The position numbers were made by a program, and so were the translations under genes. Positions 55,655 to 64,000 of a stretch of DNA of 64,000 nucleotides are shown here, piece by piece; position 1 is the stretch's first letter; each line of letters starts with the position of its first letter. The DNA is from Saccharibacillus sacchari DSM 19268 (GTDB taxonomy: Bacteria; Bacillota; Bacilli; Paenibacillales; Paenibacillaceae), in NCBI RefSeq assembly GCF_000585395.1, contig NZ_KK073875.1:509186-573185 (forward strand), written 5' to 3'. Below the pieces are notes generated by a model that was not told where the DNA came from, searched no databases, and saw only the letters and a program-made list of their open reading frames with translations.

Positions 55655-55670
55655 TCGGTCTCAAGACCGA
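55655..55670. promoter_or_regulatory. Perfect palindrome upstream of liaF
   Basis: TCGGTCT-CA-AGACCGA, 7-bp arms, 125 bp before the liaF start and 8 bp after the stop of the 66-aa gene. Could be a LiaR operator or a short terminator; neither strand has a good T-tract. Confidence 0.45.
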
Positions 55671-55678
55671 TATGGGCG

Positions 55679-55879
55679 TTATAATCGAATCCGGATCGAG
55701 TCGATGGCTAATTCTTCATTCCAGCCTTGCTTCAAGTCTTCTTGGCTTAAAGGCTTCCAATCTTGACCGCGCCGCGCCATCATCCCCGTCGCAAATCTTT
55801 GACGCTCTTTTTGTAACCCTTGTCCGAACAGCCGACCGTAAGCTTCTTTCAGCAATTTCTTCATCTTATGTTTTCTCAT
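55679..55879 (-). CDS. Small basic protein, unknown
   Basis: 66 aa from ATG 55879, chosen because GAGGAGG lies eight bases upstream; the longer frame lacks any SD. Highly basic N-terminal half (MRKHKMKKLLKEAYGRLFGQ, then KERQRFATGMMARRG), no membrane segment, no recognised family. It sits 150 nt upstream of liaF on the same strand with a palindrome between, so it might be the first gene of the lia transcript or separate. Purely descriptive. Confidence 0.6.
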   Translation of the reverse strand: MRKHKMKKLLKEAYGRLFGQGLQKERQRFATGMMARRGQDWKPLSQEDLKQGWNEELAIDSIRIRL

Positions 55880-56050
55880 ATCCCGCGCCTCCTCTTCGTT
55901 TTTTCCAGTATGCGCGAAAAAGCGATTTCTCTTAAGCGGCGCGGGAATGATTTGCTTTTCCGGCCCGAGAGCGAACTTTCGTCCCGCCTCCGGCCCTGCC
56001 GTTCTCCGCCTTGCGACCGAGCTGCCGCAGACCCGGAGCAAAAAGACGTA

Positions 56051-56081
56051 AAAAAGCCGCTCCTATTAAAGAAGCGGCTTG
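56051..56081 (-). terminator. thrS terminator
   Basis: AAGCCGCT / AGCGGCTT 8-bp stem with a run of six T after it on the minus strand, 18 nt past the stop. Confidence 0.85.
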
Positions 56082-56098
56082 ATTTTGAATATTCCACT

Positions 56099-58036
56099 TT
56101 AGATCTTGCGGGTTTGAATCTCTTCTTTTAACAGGGCAATCACTTCGTCCAACGGCTTCGCGCCGAGGTCGCCTTCGCCGCGCTTACGCACGGATACGCC
56201 GCCGGCTTCTTTCTCGTTTTCGCCGACTACGAACATGTACGGCGCTTTTTCCAGCTGCGCTTCGCGGATCTTGTAGCCCAACTTCTCGTTGCGCACGTCC
56301 GTTTCCACGCGAATTCCGGCTTTTCTCAAGCGATCCGCCACTTGCTCGGCGTATTCGCTGTAGTTGCCCGATACCGGAATGATTTTGGCTTGCATCGGCG
56401 ACAGCCAAAGCGGCAGGTTGCCGGCGAAGTTCTCCAGCAAGAACGCGGTAAAACGCTCCATCGTGCTGATGATGCCGCGGTGGATCACGACCGGACGATG
56501 CTTTTGACCGTCATCGCCGATGTATTCCAATTCGAAACGCTCAGGCAGCAGGAAGTCGAGTTGCGCGGTCGACAATGTTTCTTCCTTGCCAAGTGCCGTC
56601 TTGATCTGCACGTCGAGCTTTGGTCCGTAGAATGCCGCTTCGCCCTCTGCTTCGTAGAATGGCAGTTCCAGTTCTTCGACCACTTCGCGCAGCATGCGTT
56701 GGGACATTTCCCACATCTCGTCGTTTTGGAAGTACTTTTCGGTATCTTGCGGATCGCGGTACGACAGACGGAAACGATAGCTGTCGATGCCGAAGTCTTG
56801 GTATACTTTGGCAATCAGCTTCACGACGCGGCCGAATTCTTCCTTGATCTGATCGGGACGGCAGAAGATATGCGCATCGTTCAGCGTCATCGCGCGCACG
56901 CGGTGGAAACCGGTCAGCGCGCCGGACATTTCGTAACGGTGCATCAAGCCGAGTTCCGCGATACGGATCGGCAGTTCGCGGTAGCTGTGCATGTCGCTCT
57001 TATAGACCATCATATGGTGAGGACAGTTCATCGGACGCAACACGAGCGATTCGTTGTCCAGCTCCATAGGAGGGAACATGTCTTCTTGATAGTGCTCCCA
57101 GTGTCCGGAAGTTTTATACAGCTCGACGTTGCCCATGACTGGCGTGTATACGTGTTGGTAGCCGAGACTTTCTTCCAGGTCCACGATGTAACGCTCCAGC
57201 GTACGGCGCAGTTTAGCTCCGTTCGGCAGCCAGATCGGCAGACCTTGGCCGACCAGATTGTTAAACGTGAACATTTTCAAGTCTTTGCCCAGTTTACGGT
57301 GATCGCGCTTCTTTGCTTCTTCGAGGAAATGCAAATGCTCGTCCAGCTCGGCTTTCTTGAAGAACGCCGTGCCGTAAATCCGTTGCAGCATTTTGTTCTT
57401 GCTATCGCCGCGCCAGTAAGCGCCCGCTACGCTCAGCAGTTTGAAAATTTTCAATTTGCCCGTCGAAGGTACGTGCGGTCCGCGGCACAGGTCAAAGAAT
57501 TCGCCTTGATCATAGATCGTGATCGCGGAATCTTCCGGCAGCGCTTCGATCAGTTCGATTTTGTAAGGATCGCCCAGCTCGCCGAAAATTTTCAGCGCTT
57601 CTTCGCGGCTCACTTCACGACGCGTGATCGGCAGGTTTTCACCCACGATGCGTTCCATTTCTTTCTCGATCTTTTGCAGATCTTCCGGGTTGAGGCCGTG
57701 TTCGAGATCCATATCATAGTAGAAACCTTCTTCGATCACGGGACCGATGCCCAGCTTTACTTCATTCGTACCGAACAGACGACGTACCGCTTGCGCAGTC
57801 AAGTGAGCGGTACTGTGACGCACCACTTCCAAACCTTCCGGCGATCCCGGCATCACGATTTCGATCTGTGCGCCGTTTTCGAGCGGGGTGCTCAGATCGA
57901 CGACGATTCCGTTTTGTTTGCCTGCCAGTGCATTTTTGCGCAAGCTGCTGCTGATCGATGCCGCAACGTCCTCGATGGTGCTGCCTGCTTCGTATTCCCG
58001 AACGGAGCCGTCCGGCAGGCTGATAGAGATAGCCAT
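56099..58036 (-). CDS. thrS: Threonyl-tRNA synthetase
   Basis: 645 aa from ATG 58036 (AAAGGAGG upstream). TGS domain at the N-terminus ([20 protein letters not shown]), editing domain with [11 protein letters not shown] and the tRNA_SAD motif, then the class II core: motif 2 region [20 protein letters not shown], zinc ligands NCPHHM (Cys) and motif 3 [17 protein letters not shown], and a C-terminal anticodon domain. The open frame continues ~160 codons upstream through the T-box leader; that part is not translated. Confidence 0.98.
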   Translation of the reverse strand: MAISISLPDGSVREYEAGSTIEDVAASISSSLRKNALAGKQNGIVVDLSTPLENGAQIEIVMPGSPEGLEVVRHSTAHLTAQAVRRLFGTNEVKLGIGPVIEEGFYYDMDLEHGLNPEDLQKIEKEMERIVGENLPITRREVSREEALKIFGELGDPYKIELIEALPEDSAITIYDQGEFFDLCRGPHVPSTGKLKIFKLLSVAGAYWRGDSKNKMLQRIYGTAFFKKAELDEHLHFLEEAKKRDHRKLGKDLKMFTFNNLVGQGLPIWLPNGAKLRRTLERYIVDLEESLGYQHVYTPVMGNVELYKTSGHWEHYQEDMFPPMELDNESLVLRPMNCPHHMMVYKSDMHSYRELPIRIAELGLMHRYEMSGALTGFHRVRAMTLNDAHIFCRPDQIKEEFGRVVKLIAKVYQDFGIDSYRFRLSYRDPQDTEKYFQNDEMWEMSQRMLREVVEELELPFYEAEGEAAFYGPKLDVQIKTALGKEETLSTAQLDFLLPERFELEYIGDDGQKHRPVVIHRGIISTMERFTAFLLENFAGNLPLWLSPMQAKIIPVSGNYSEYAEQVADRLRKAGIRVETDVRNEKLGYKIREAQLEKAPYMFVVGENEKEAGGVSVRKRGEGDLGAKPLDEVIALLKEEIQTRKI

Positions 58037-58085
58037 AATGATAATTCCTCCTTTGATTTTGAAAAAAGCAAATACGGAATCGGCA

Positions 58086-58411
58086 CGCAAAAAACGCCCG
58101 TCCCGCGAAGGGACGAGCGTTATACCCGTGGTTCCACCCTGATTCGGCCCGGTTCCGCCATGCGTTCGATCTCGTCGATGTTGGCGGGACAAAAAGCCCT
58201 CATTGAGCACGTCAATAACGGAAGTGCGGTTCCGGCGTGATCTACTGTTCAGCTCTACGATTCGCGCAAGCGGAGATCCTAAGCGGAAGTTCGAAAACGC
58301 AGCTCGAAAGGGGTAAATGCGGGCCGGTCCGGAGGAAATTGCAGCCGAAGTTTCCTCTCTCTGGAGCGGTGCCGTGTGCCAGCATTCATGTCTTTGTCGT
58401 TGCTTTTGCTG
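58086..58411 (-). ncRNA. Threonine T-box leader of thrS
   Basis: The T-box AGGGTGGAACCACGGGT (minus strand, 58124-58140) is followed by an intrinsic terminator ACGCTCGTCCC / GGGACGGGCGT plus six T (58089-58121). Upstream lies a ~270-nt leader with a long Stem I (GGAGGAAA .. TTTCCTCC) and an ACC codon (58312-58314) where the specifier is expected. Uncharged tRNA-Thr should stabilise the antiterminator. Confidence 0.95.
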
Positions 58412-58417
58412 CTGTTC

Positions 58418-58446
58418 ATTATAAGCGGCAACGTTGAAAGCGTCAA
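58418..58446 (-). promoter_or_regulatory. thrS leader promoter
   Basis: Minus strand -35 TTGACG (58441-58446), 17-bp spacer, perfect -10 TATAAT (58418-58423); TSS near 58411 at the leader start. Confidence 0.88.
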
Positions 58447-58482
58447 GACCGGTGGGTGCGGCAGCAAAGTTACTCGGGTGCG

Positions 58483-58616
58483 GGAAGCGAGAAGACTCCG
58501 ACAAAAATTCGTTCAATTCGCTGTCTCACTTGGAAAACTGGATTGGAATTTAAAATGTGGTTTTCCAAGTTCAAAGGCGTCTTTCACTGAATTTTTCTCT
58601 CCGTCTTCTCGCTTCC
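58483..58616 (+). repeat. Nested-palindrome dispersed repeat, copy D
   Basis: 134 bp. Outer 14-bp perfect arms GGAAGCGAGAAGAC (58483-58496) / GTCTTCTCGCTTCC (58603-58616). Inner CTTGGAAAAC (58529-58538) / GTTTTCCAAG (58560-58569). Compared with copy A both outer arms carry one complementary substitution (A to G on the left, T to C on the right). Lies between thrS promoter and the end of the HAD gene. Confidence 0.85.
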
Positions 58617-58712
58617 AGTTACATCGGACTTTACCGACACTTTGTTCTTCGATTCAACGAATTTATTTCTGTATCTTCTGTTTTTAAGTCGTTTGAGATT
58701 TTCTCGACACGC

Positions 58713-59414
58713 TTACTGCTGTTCCAGCAATTTCTGTAAATCTTCGATTTTATCGATCACGACGCCGGCCGTTTGGAGTTCGTCCGCGTCCCCGAACTCG
58801 GAACGGACGCCGACGACGGGAATTCCGGCTTCTTTGGCGGCGTCGACGTCCGACTTTCGATCGCCGACCATGAGGACTTCAGAAGTGTCCAATCCGCTTT
58901 GGCGAAGCAGTTCGCGCAGCACGTCGCTTTTTTGTTCGGCGTTTACGCTTCCCGCGCAAAGCGGATAAGTAATCAGTTCTTTCAGGCCGTCTTTGGCAAG
59001 CACGCGTGCGAGATAGGCTTCTCCGCAGTTGCTGGCCGTCGCCAGCTCGTAGCGGCCGGCCAAAGATTTCAGCAGTTCGGGCACGCCGGGCAGTACGTAG
59101 GATTGAGTATCCATCTTGTCTCGAAGCAGTTCGTTGTGCCGCTCTTTGTAATGATCCGATCTTTCGTCCGGTATTTCCGAGGCCAGCGTATTCCAGGCTT
59201 CGTCGCCGATCATCCCGAACGTCGAGTACACTTCTTCTTTTGTCGGCTGCTTGTTTGCGTCTCCGTTATCGATGGCTTCGCTGAACACTTGGTGATTCAC
59301 GTCCAGCATCGCTTGCGAGGTATCGATCAAGGTTCCGTCCAGGTCAAACGCGATCACTTTGATCTGCGCCGCGTCGAATGGGATAGGAGTTTCTTTGGAA
59401 TGGATTTGGGTCAT
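58713..59414 (-). CDS. HAD superfamily phosphatase (PpaX/Gph-like)
   Basis: 233 aa from ATG 59414 (AGGAGGG upstream). HAD motifs: I FDLDGTLIDTS, II threonine/serine in ATASNCGEAYL, III Lys in AEQKSDVLREL and IV VGDRKSDVDAAKEAG. Cap domain (~residues 40-110) is C1 type. Members dephosphorylate small sugar or glycolate phosphates; the precise substrate is not inferable. Monocistronic, repeat copy D lies downstream. Confidence 0.93.
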   Translation of the reverse strand: MTQIHSKETPIPFDAAQIKVIAFDLDGTLIDTSQAMLDVNHQVFSEAIDNGDANKQPTKEEVYSTFGMIGDEAWNTLASEIPDERSDHYKERHNELLRDKMDTQSYVLPGVPELLKSLAGRYELATASNCGEAYLARVLAKDGLKELITYPLCAGSVNAEQKSDVLRELLRQSGLDTSEVLMVGDRKSDVDAAKEAGIPVVGVRSEFGDADELQTAGVVIDKIEDLQKLLEQQ

Positions 59415-59645
59415 GTTCGCGCCCTCCTGAGTTTTTATATGGTCGAAATAGAATATGTTCATCCTTTCTTATACCCGATTTTGCTCTTTTGTCTCTCGGT
59501 CGGAACCTCTATTATTTTCATTTATATGGAAAGGAGTGGCTTTTCGTCAGATGCGGGCAGGACTTATGAAATGAATAGCGAATAAATAGACATGTACGAC
59601 CAGCGTTACTCATTCAAGGCTACCGGCCGACACAAGGAGGATTCC

Positions 59646-61463
59646 ATGCTATCGTTCAAAAAACCTGATGTCGAGCAGTTCTTCCGTACGTTCGCGATCG
59701 AGACTTTCGCGGTTAGCCCGGACGAAGGACAGCTTGTGTTCAGCACCAACCTCAGCGGAAAGTTTGATCTGTGGGCCATGGATCTTCCGAACGCTTTTCC
59801 GTATCCGCTTACTTTTAACGGACAGAGCTGCCATGCCATCAAGTACGACAAACGGGGACGTTTTCTCGTGGTTGCATTCGACAAAGACGGCGACGAGAAC
59901 GCACAGCTTTACGCGCTTCAACCCAAAGGCGGGGAGCTGCTTCCGCTTTGCGTGAAAGAAGGCCATCGCCATATGGGACCGATCTTGTCGGAAGACGGCA
60001 AACGTCTCTACTATACGTCGACCAAAGAAGACGCGACTTATCTAAGCGCCCTTTGCTGCGACCTGAACACGGGGCAAGAAGTCTCCGTGCTGCAAGGCTC
60101 CGGCGACGCTTCCGTCTTTTTGAGCGACATCAGTCCCAAAGAAGAATATCTCGTATACAGCAAACATTTTGCCAATACCTACGCCCCTGCCTTTATTTGC
60201 TTCGGGGATAAGCATGTCTCGCTCGATCCGGAAGCGGAAGGCGAATATACCGTCTCGGACAGCGTATTTACCGGCGATGCGGAGCTGCATTTCCTGACCA
60301 ACGCGGGCGGCGACTTTACGTACTTCGCCCGCTTCGATATCGAGTCGGAGACCAAGACCAAGCTGCTGGACCTCGAAGGCGTCGATTTCACTTCGATTAC
60401 TTACGACAAGGAACGCAAGCTGCTGTACCTGACGGCCAGCAAAGGCGTTTCCGATTATTTGTATACGTACGATCTGGAATCCGGCGCGCTGGGCGGCGTT
60501 CCGCTTCCTGTCGATACGCTCGCCTCGGTTCAAGTGGCCGAGAGCGGCAATCTGTACATTCTCGGACGCAGCTCGGTAAGCCCGACCAACATTTTCAAAA
60601 AAGAACGGTTCTCCGAAGAATGGACGCGCTGCACGAATTACGGCGTACCCGGCATCTCGGAATCGGAGTTGGTTCGTCCCGAAGTGCTGACCTATCCGTC
60701 GTTCGACGGTCTGGAGATCGAATCGCTGTTCTTCCGGGCACCTGAGGAGACGTCCAACGGACATACCATTTTGTGGCCGCACGGCGGACCTCAGGCAGCG
60801 GAGCGTCTGGGCTTCCGTTCGTTGTTCCAGTTCCTCGTCAGCCGCGGATTCAACATCTTCGCGCCGAACTTCCGGGGTTCGACGGGTTACGGCCTGGCGT
60901 TCTGCAAGCTGGTCGAAGGCGATTGGGGCGACGGGCCGAGACTGGACAATATCGCGGGTCTGGATTGGATCGCGGAAAACGGCTACGCCGAGCGGGACAA
61001 ACTGCTACTGATGGGCGGAAGCTTCGGCGGATACATGGCTCTTCTGCTGCACGGACGCCATGCCGATTACTTCAAAGCCGTGGTCGATATCTTCGGACCG
61101 AGCGATCTGTTCTCGTTCATCGAATCGGTGCCTGAACATTGGAAGCCGATCATGAACAAGTGGGTCGGCGACCCTGTAGCGGACAAAGAAAAGCTTATCG
61201 CATTCTCGCCGATCACCTATTTGGACGGGATGACCAAGCCGATGCTTGTTATCCAAGGCGCCAACGATCCTCGCGTCGTCAAAGCCGAATCCGACCAGAT
61301 CGTCAAAGCTTTGCACGAAAAAGGCGCAAACGTCGAATACATCGTGCTTGAAGACGAAGGTCACGGATTCTCGAAAAAAGAAAACGAAATGCGGGTCTAC
61401 CGCGCCGTGCTGGAATTCCTGGAGAAAGCGATCAATGAACAGCCTGCAAGCGTCCAATCTTAA
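59646..61463 (+). CDS. S9 family serine peptidase (acylaminoacyl-peptidase type)
   Basis: 605 aa from ATG 59646 (AAGGAGG six bases upstream). N-terminal ~350 residues form a beta-propeller with DPP/WD-like repeats ([25 protein letters not shown]). C-terminal alpha/beta-hydrolase: nucleophile Ser459 in [12 protein letters not shown], Asp541 in QGANDPRV and His573 in [12 protein letters not shown]. Cleaves short peptides, no signal peptide, cytoplasmic. Ended by a 16-bp hairpin. Confidence 0.95.
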   Translation: MLSFKKPDVEQFFRTFAIETFAVSPDEGQLVFSTNLSGKFDLWAMDLPNAFPYPLTFNGQSCHAIKYDKRGRFLVVAFDKDGDENAQLYALQPKGGELLPLCVKEGHRHMGPILSEDGKRLYYTSTKEDATYLSALCCDLNTGQEVSVLQGSGDASVFLSDISPKEEYLVYSKHFANTYAPAFICFGDKHVSLDPEAEGEYTVSDSVFTGDAELHFLTNAGGDFTYFARFDIESETKTKLLDLEGVDFTSITYDKERKLLYLTASKGVSDYLYTYDLESGALGGVPLPVDTLASVQVAESGNLYILGRSSVSPTNIFKKERFSEEWTRCTNYGVPGISESELVRPEVLTYPSFDGLEIESLFFRAPEETSNGHTILWPHGGPQAAERLGFRSLFQFLVSRGFNIFAPNFRGSTGYGLAFCKLVEGDWGDGPRLDNIAGLDWIAENGYAERDKLLLMGGSFGGYMALLLHGRHADYFKAVVDIFGPSDLFSFIESVPEHWKPIMNKWVGDPVADKEKLIAFSPITYLDGMTKPMLVIQGANDPRVVKAESDQIVKALHEKGANVEYIVLEDEGHGFSKKENEMRVYRAVLEFLEKAINEQPASVQS

Positions 61464-61493
61464 CTTTCGTTTATTCTTCTCTTCGCCTGATAA

Positions 61494-61531
61494 GCTCGCT
61501 TTCTTGCCGTCGATTCGGCAGGAAAGCGAGC
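61494..61531 (+). terminator. Peptidase gene terminator
   Basis: GCTCGCTTTCTTGCCG / CGGCAGGAAAGCGAGC with one mismatch, 6-nt loop, then CTATTCTTTTTT. Confidence 0.9.
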
Positions 61532-61617
61532 CTATTCTTTTTTCATCACGAATTTCCCAATACTGCTTACGCCGTTTGAGCATCATAGCTGGATCATCGT
61601 TTTACCCACTTCCCCTA

Positions 61618-61685
61618 TTGACAAAGTGTCTGAGCCACCGTAATGTTGGGATATTGCGCTTGATTGATAACGATTATCGTTGTCA
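61618..61685 (+). promoter_or_regulatory. Siderophore operon promoter and Fur box
   Basis: -35 TTGACA (61618-61623), 17 bp, -10 TAATGT (61641-61646). TGATAACGATTATCGTTGTCA at 61665-61685 matches the 19-bp Fur box at 15 of 19 positions and would lie over the start of transcription. Confidence 0.85.
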
Positions 61686-61715
61686 ACTCGACATTATACC
61701 AAGGGAGTGTCTACC

Positions 61716-62684
61716 ATGAAAAAACTGTTTCTGCCTCTTCTATTCACCCTGCTTCTGATCCTCAGCGCTTGCGGCAACCAAACAAGCACGCCAACTGCAA
61801 GCAGCAATGCCGCTACTGAAACGACGGCAACCTCGGAACCTGCCGCCGACACGACAGCCGAAGCCGCTACAGGCACCGTTACATACGAGTCCGAAAACGG
61901 ACCGATCGAAGTTCCTGCCAATCCTCAGCGCGTTGTCGACTTGTCCAGCTATACCGGCAGTCTGCTTAAATTCGGCGTTCCGGTTGTCGGTGTTGACCAA
62001 TGGACCAAAGCCAACCCGAATTTCGCGGAACAGTTGAAAGACGTGGAACAAGTATCCGCGGACGACGTGGAAAAAATCATCGAACTTCAACCTGACCTGA
62101 TCATCGCTTCGAGCGACGTGAAGAATGCGGATAAACTTAAGCAAATCGCTCCCCTCGTGACGTACACATACAATAAAGTCGACTATCTGACTCAAATCGA
62201 AGAAGTGGCTAAAGCCGTTAACAAAGGCGAAGAAGGCGCGGCCTGGGTTGCCGACTTTAAAGCGCAAGCTCAAGCTGCCGGCGAAGAAATCAAAGCCAAA
62301 ATCGGCGAAGACAAAACCGTTACGGTTATGGAAGGCGATGCCAAAGCCCTTTACATCTTCGGCGATGCCTGGGGTCGCGGTACCGAAATCCTGTATCAAG
62401 CCATGGGTCTGAAAATGCCGGAGAAAGTCAAAGAAGTCACTTCGTCGCAAGGCTATTACGATCTGTCGCTCGAAGTACTGCCTGAATATATGGGCGACTA
62501 TGTGATCTTCAGCAAAACGCTGGCCGGAGACAACTCCTTCCAAGAAACCGATACGTACAAAAATATTCCGGCAGTCAAAGAAGGCCATGTCTATGAAGTT
62601 GACGCTACAGGATTCTACTTCAACGATGCGTTGTCCCTGGAATACCAACTCGATTTCTTCAAAAAATCGTTCCTGGGCGAGTAA
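61716..62684 (+). CDS. Iron-siderophore ABC substrate-binding lipoprotein
   Basis: 322 aa from ATG 61716 (AAGGGAG upstream). Signal peptide with lipobox LSAC (lipid Cys19), a Thr/Ala-rich linker, then a type III helical-backbone binding fold: PQRVVDLSSYTGSLLKFGVP and VEKIIELQPDLIIAS are family hallmarks. Delivers ferric siderophore to the FecCD permeases encoded next. Fur box upstream implies iron repression. Exact siderophore not inferable. Confidence 0.94.
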   Translation: MKKLFLPLLFTLLLILSACGNQTSTPTASSNAATETTATSEPAADTTAEAATGTVTYESENGPIEVPANPQRVVDLSSYTGSLLKFGVPVVGVDQWTKANPNFAEQLKDVEQVSADDVEKIIELQPDLIIASSDVKNADKLKQIAPLVTYTYNKVDYLTQIEEVAKAVNKGEEGAAWVADFKAQAQAAGEEIKAKIGEDKTVTVMEGDAKALYIFGDAWGRGTEILYQAMGLKMPEKVKEVTSSQGYYDLSLEVLPEYMGDYVIFSKTLAGDNSFQETDTYKNIPAVKEGHVYEVDATGFYFNDALSLEYQLDFFKKSFLGE

Positions 62685-62693
62685 GTTTGCGGG

Positions 62694-63713
62694 ATGAAAA
62701 AGTCCGCTTCGCCTAACGTGCTCCGTTCCTTTCCGGTTAAGCTTCTGGCGTCTGTGATCCTGCTTCTCGTCGTATTCGTGGGCGCGATTCTGGTAGGCGC
62801 CAAAAGCGTTTCTCTCTCGGATATCTGGTTGGCTGTGACTAGCCCGAGCGTATCCAACGATGACATTTCGGTTATTCGGGAGCTTCGGCTTCCGCGGGAG
62901 ATCGGCGCGTTGCTGGTCGGTGCCGCGTTAGCCGTTTCCGGCGCGATCATGCAGGGACTGACCCGCAACCCGCTCGCCGATCCCGGATTGCTCGGCATCA
63001 CCGCAGGCGCCAATGCGGCGCTGGCCGTAGTCTTCGCTTTTCTTCCGGCTGCCGGGTACTTCAGCGTCATGGTCGCCTGCTTTATCGGAGCGGCCGTCGG
63101 CGTAATGTTCGTTTTCGGCATACTGGCGCTGCGCGGCAAGACATTGTCTCCGCTGCGCATGGTGCTGGCCGGCGCGGCCGTATCCGCGCTGCTGACCGCG
63201 CTCGCGGAAGCGATCAGCCTGGAATTCAAAATTTCGAAAAGCGTGTCCATGTGGACCTCGGGCGGCCTGATCGGCACGACCTGGGGCCAGCTTATGATCA
63301 TCACGCCTATCATTCTGGTCGGTATCCTCGTGGCTGTTCTGCTTTCCCGCCAACTGACCATCATGAGCCTGAATGAATCGACAGCGGTCGGCCTGGGGCT
63401 GAATACGGGCTGGATCAAGCTGGTGCTCTGCATCGTCGTTACCCTGCTTGCAGGTGCCGCCGTATCGCTGGTCGGCAACCTGGCTTTTGTCGGACTGATG
63501 ATTCCGCACTTGGTGCGCGTCTTCGCGGGAACCGATTATCGGACGGTTCTTCCGCTCTCCGCAATCTTCGGCGCCATGTTCATGGTCGGTGCCGATACGT
63601 TGGGACGGATGCTTAACGCGCCGCTCGAAACGCCGGTTGCCGCAATCGTCGCGGTACTGGGTCTACCTTTCTTCCTGTTTATCGTGCGCAAAGGAGGAAA
63701 GTCGCTGTCATGA
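62694..63713 (+). CDS. FecCD-family siderophore ABC permease (subunit 1)
   Basis: 339 aa, about nine membrane helices. Diagnostic GAILVGAKSVSLSDIWLAV, LRLPREIGALLVGAALAVSG and MQGLTRNPLADPGLLGITAG near residues 60-105. Heterodimerises with the next gene's product. Weak SD (GCGGG) and 9 nt from the binding-protein stop. No ATPase within the window. Confidence 0.95.
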   Translation: MKKSASPNVLRSFPVKLLASVILLLVVFVGAILVGAKSVSLSDIWLAVTSPSVSNDDISVIRELRLPREIGALLVGAALAVSGAIMQGLTRNPLADPGLLGITAGANAALAVVFAFLPAAGYFSVMVACFIGAAVGVMFVFGILALRGKTLSPLRMVLAGAAVSALLTALAEAISLEFKISKSVSMWTSGGLIGTTWGQLMIITPIILVGILVAVLLSRQLTIMSLNESTAVGLGLNTGWIKLVLCIVVTLLAGAAVSLVGNLAFVGLMIPHLVRVFAGTDYRTVLPLSAIFGAMFMVGADTLGRMLNAPLETPVAAIVAVLGLPFFLFIVRKGGKSLS

Positions 63714-64000
63714 AACCCGTATCCGAAAAAATCTCCTTACTGCAAAAACCGCAGTGGGTCGCCATGCTGCTTATGCTGTTGATTCTGGCCACCTTGGTTG
63801 TCAGTTTGGGCCTCGGCTCGTCGACCGTCTCGTTTGATCGCATACTGCCGACGTTATTCGGACAAGGAACGTTCAAAGATGAATTCGTCCTGTTCTCGAT
63901 TCGGCTGCCGCGCATTTTGATTACCCTGCTGGCCGGGATGGCCTTGGCCCTATCAGGCTCGATTCTTCAAGGGATCACCCGCAATGAGCTGGCCGATCCG
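63710..64000 (+). CDS. FecCD-family siderophore ABC permease (subunit 2), partial
   Basis: First 97 codons only; the window ends here. ATG in an ATGA overlap with the preceding permease stop (AAGGAGG upstream inside it). One membrane helix (VAMLLMLLILATLVVSLGLG), then FSIRLPRILITLLAGMALAL and LQGITRNELADP, matching the paired permease. The ATPase and rest of the operon lie beyond the edge. Confidence 0.93.
   Translation, partial: MKPVSEKISLLQKPQWVAMLLMLLILATLVVSLGLGSSTVSFDRILPTLFGQGTFKDEFVLFSIRLPRILITLLAGMALALSGSILQGITRNELADP

Noticed and set aside
56342-58240. Long plus-strand frame opposite thrS
   Set aside because: Antisense shadow of a conserved gene; no SD, no recognisable domain, Phe/Arg/His-rich composition typical of antisense frames.
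56099-58516. Reading thrS as an 805-aa protein by extending upstream
   Set aside because: The extension runs through the T-box, terminator and leader; AAAGGAGG before ATG 58036 and the TGS-domain start fix the true start.

Overview
The window looks like the chromosome of a Paenibacillaceae member (Paenibacillus/Saccharibacillus-like). This is inferred from the Bacillota-type SD sequences and sigma-A promoters, the T-box and FMN leaders, a sufCDSUB cluster in Bacillus order, lutABC, LiaFSR and a YesM/YesN-coupled sugar ABC operon. About 50 protein genes are annotated. No tRNA, rRNA, CRISPR array, transposase or prophage is visible. Most genes are chromosomal housekeeping, regulatory or nutrient genes, and most transcription units end in a clear intrinsic terminator.

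Layout. 0-9 kb: an orphan HD-GYP protein, a small unknown protein, then a leftward operon of two lipid-anchored-type sugar ABC permeases, a lipoprotein binding protein and the YesM/YesN two-component pair. A 20-bp-phased direct repeat precedes the operon promoter. 9-14.5 kb: sufCDSUB for Fe-S assembly behind a near-consensus promoter. 14.5-23 kb: Dps with a sigma-B-like promoter, small membrane and unknown proteins, DegV, a multi-PAS histidine kinase, a PLD-family protein and an esterase. 23.4-25 kb: an EamA transporter under an FMN riboswitch, so probably a riboflavin importer. 25-30 kb: a thioesterase, a GH2 beta-mannosidase and a LacI regulator. 30-36.8 kb: a DUF2161 nuclease-like protein, a coiled-coil/NAGPA pair, an AbrB-like regulator, TrmL, SerC and a chemoreceptor. 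37-41.4 kb: a GSI-beta-type glutamine synthetase with a GlnR-like box, DAHP synthase, and a PadR/membrane-protein pair with an operator array. 41.5-46.2 kb: lactaldehyde dehydrogenase divergent from lutABC, a coherent lactaldehyde -> lactate -> pyruvate module with a perfect cre site. 46.3-56 kb: IspH, a two-component system next to HtrA, and a liaF-liaS-liaR-methyltransferase envelope-stress operon. 56-59.5 kb: ThrS with a T-box leader, and a HAD phosphatase. 59.6-64 kb: an S9 peptidase and a Fur-box-controlled siderophore ABC importer cut by the window end.

The most unexpected structure is a family of ~134-160 bp intergenic repeats built as nested inverted repeats. Copies lie at 16114, 25702, 25945 and 58483, with an apparent deletion derivative near 51742. 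The stems differ in sequence between copies but stay complementary, and copies tend to sit at gene 3' ends; one supplies the last codons and stop of a gene. A different sequence with the same nested design follows the lacI gene (28893-28990). I do not recognise this family.

All functional statements rest on reading motifs and family resemblance by eye. No alignment, folding or database search was run.
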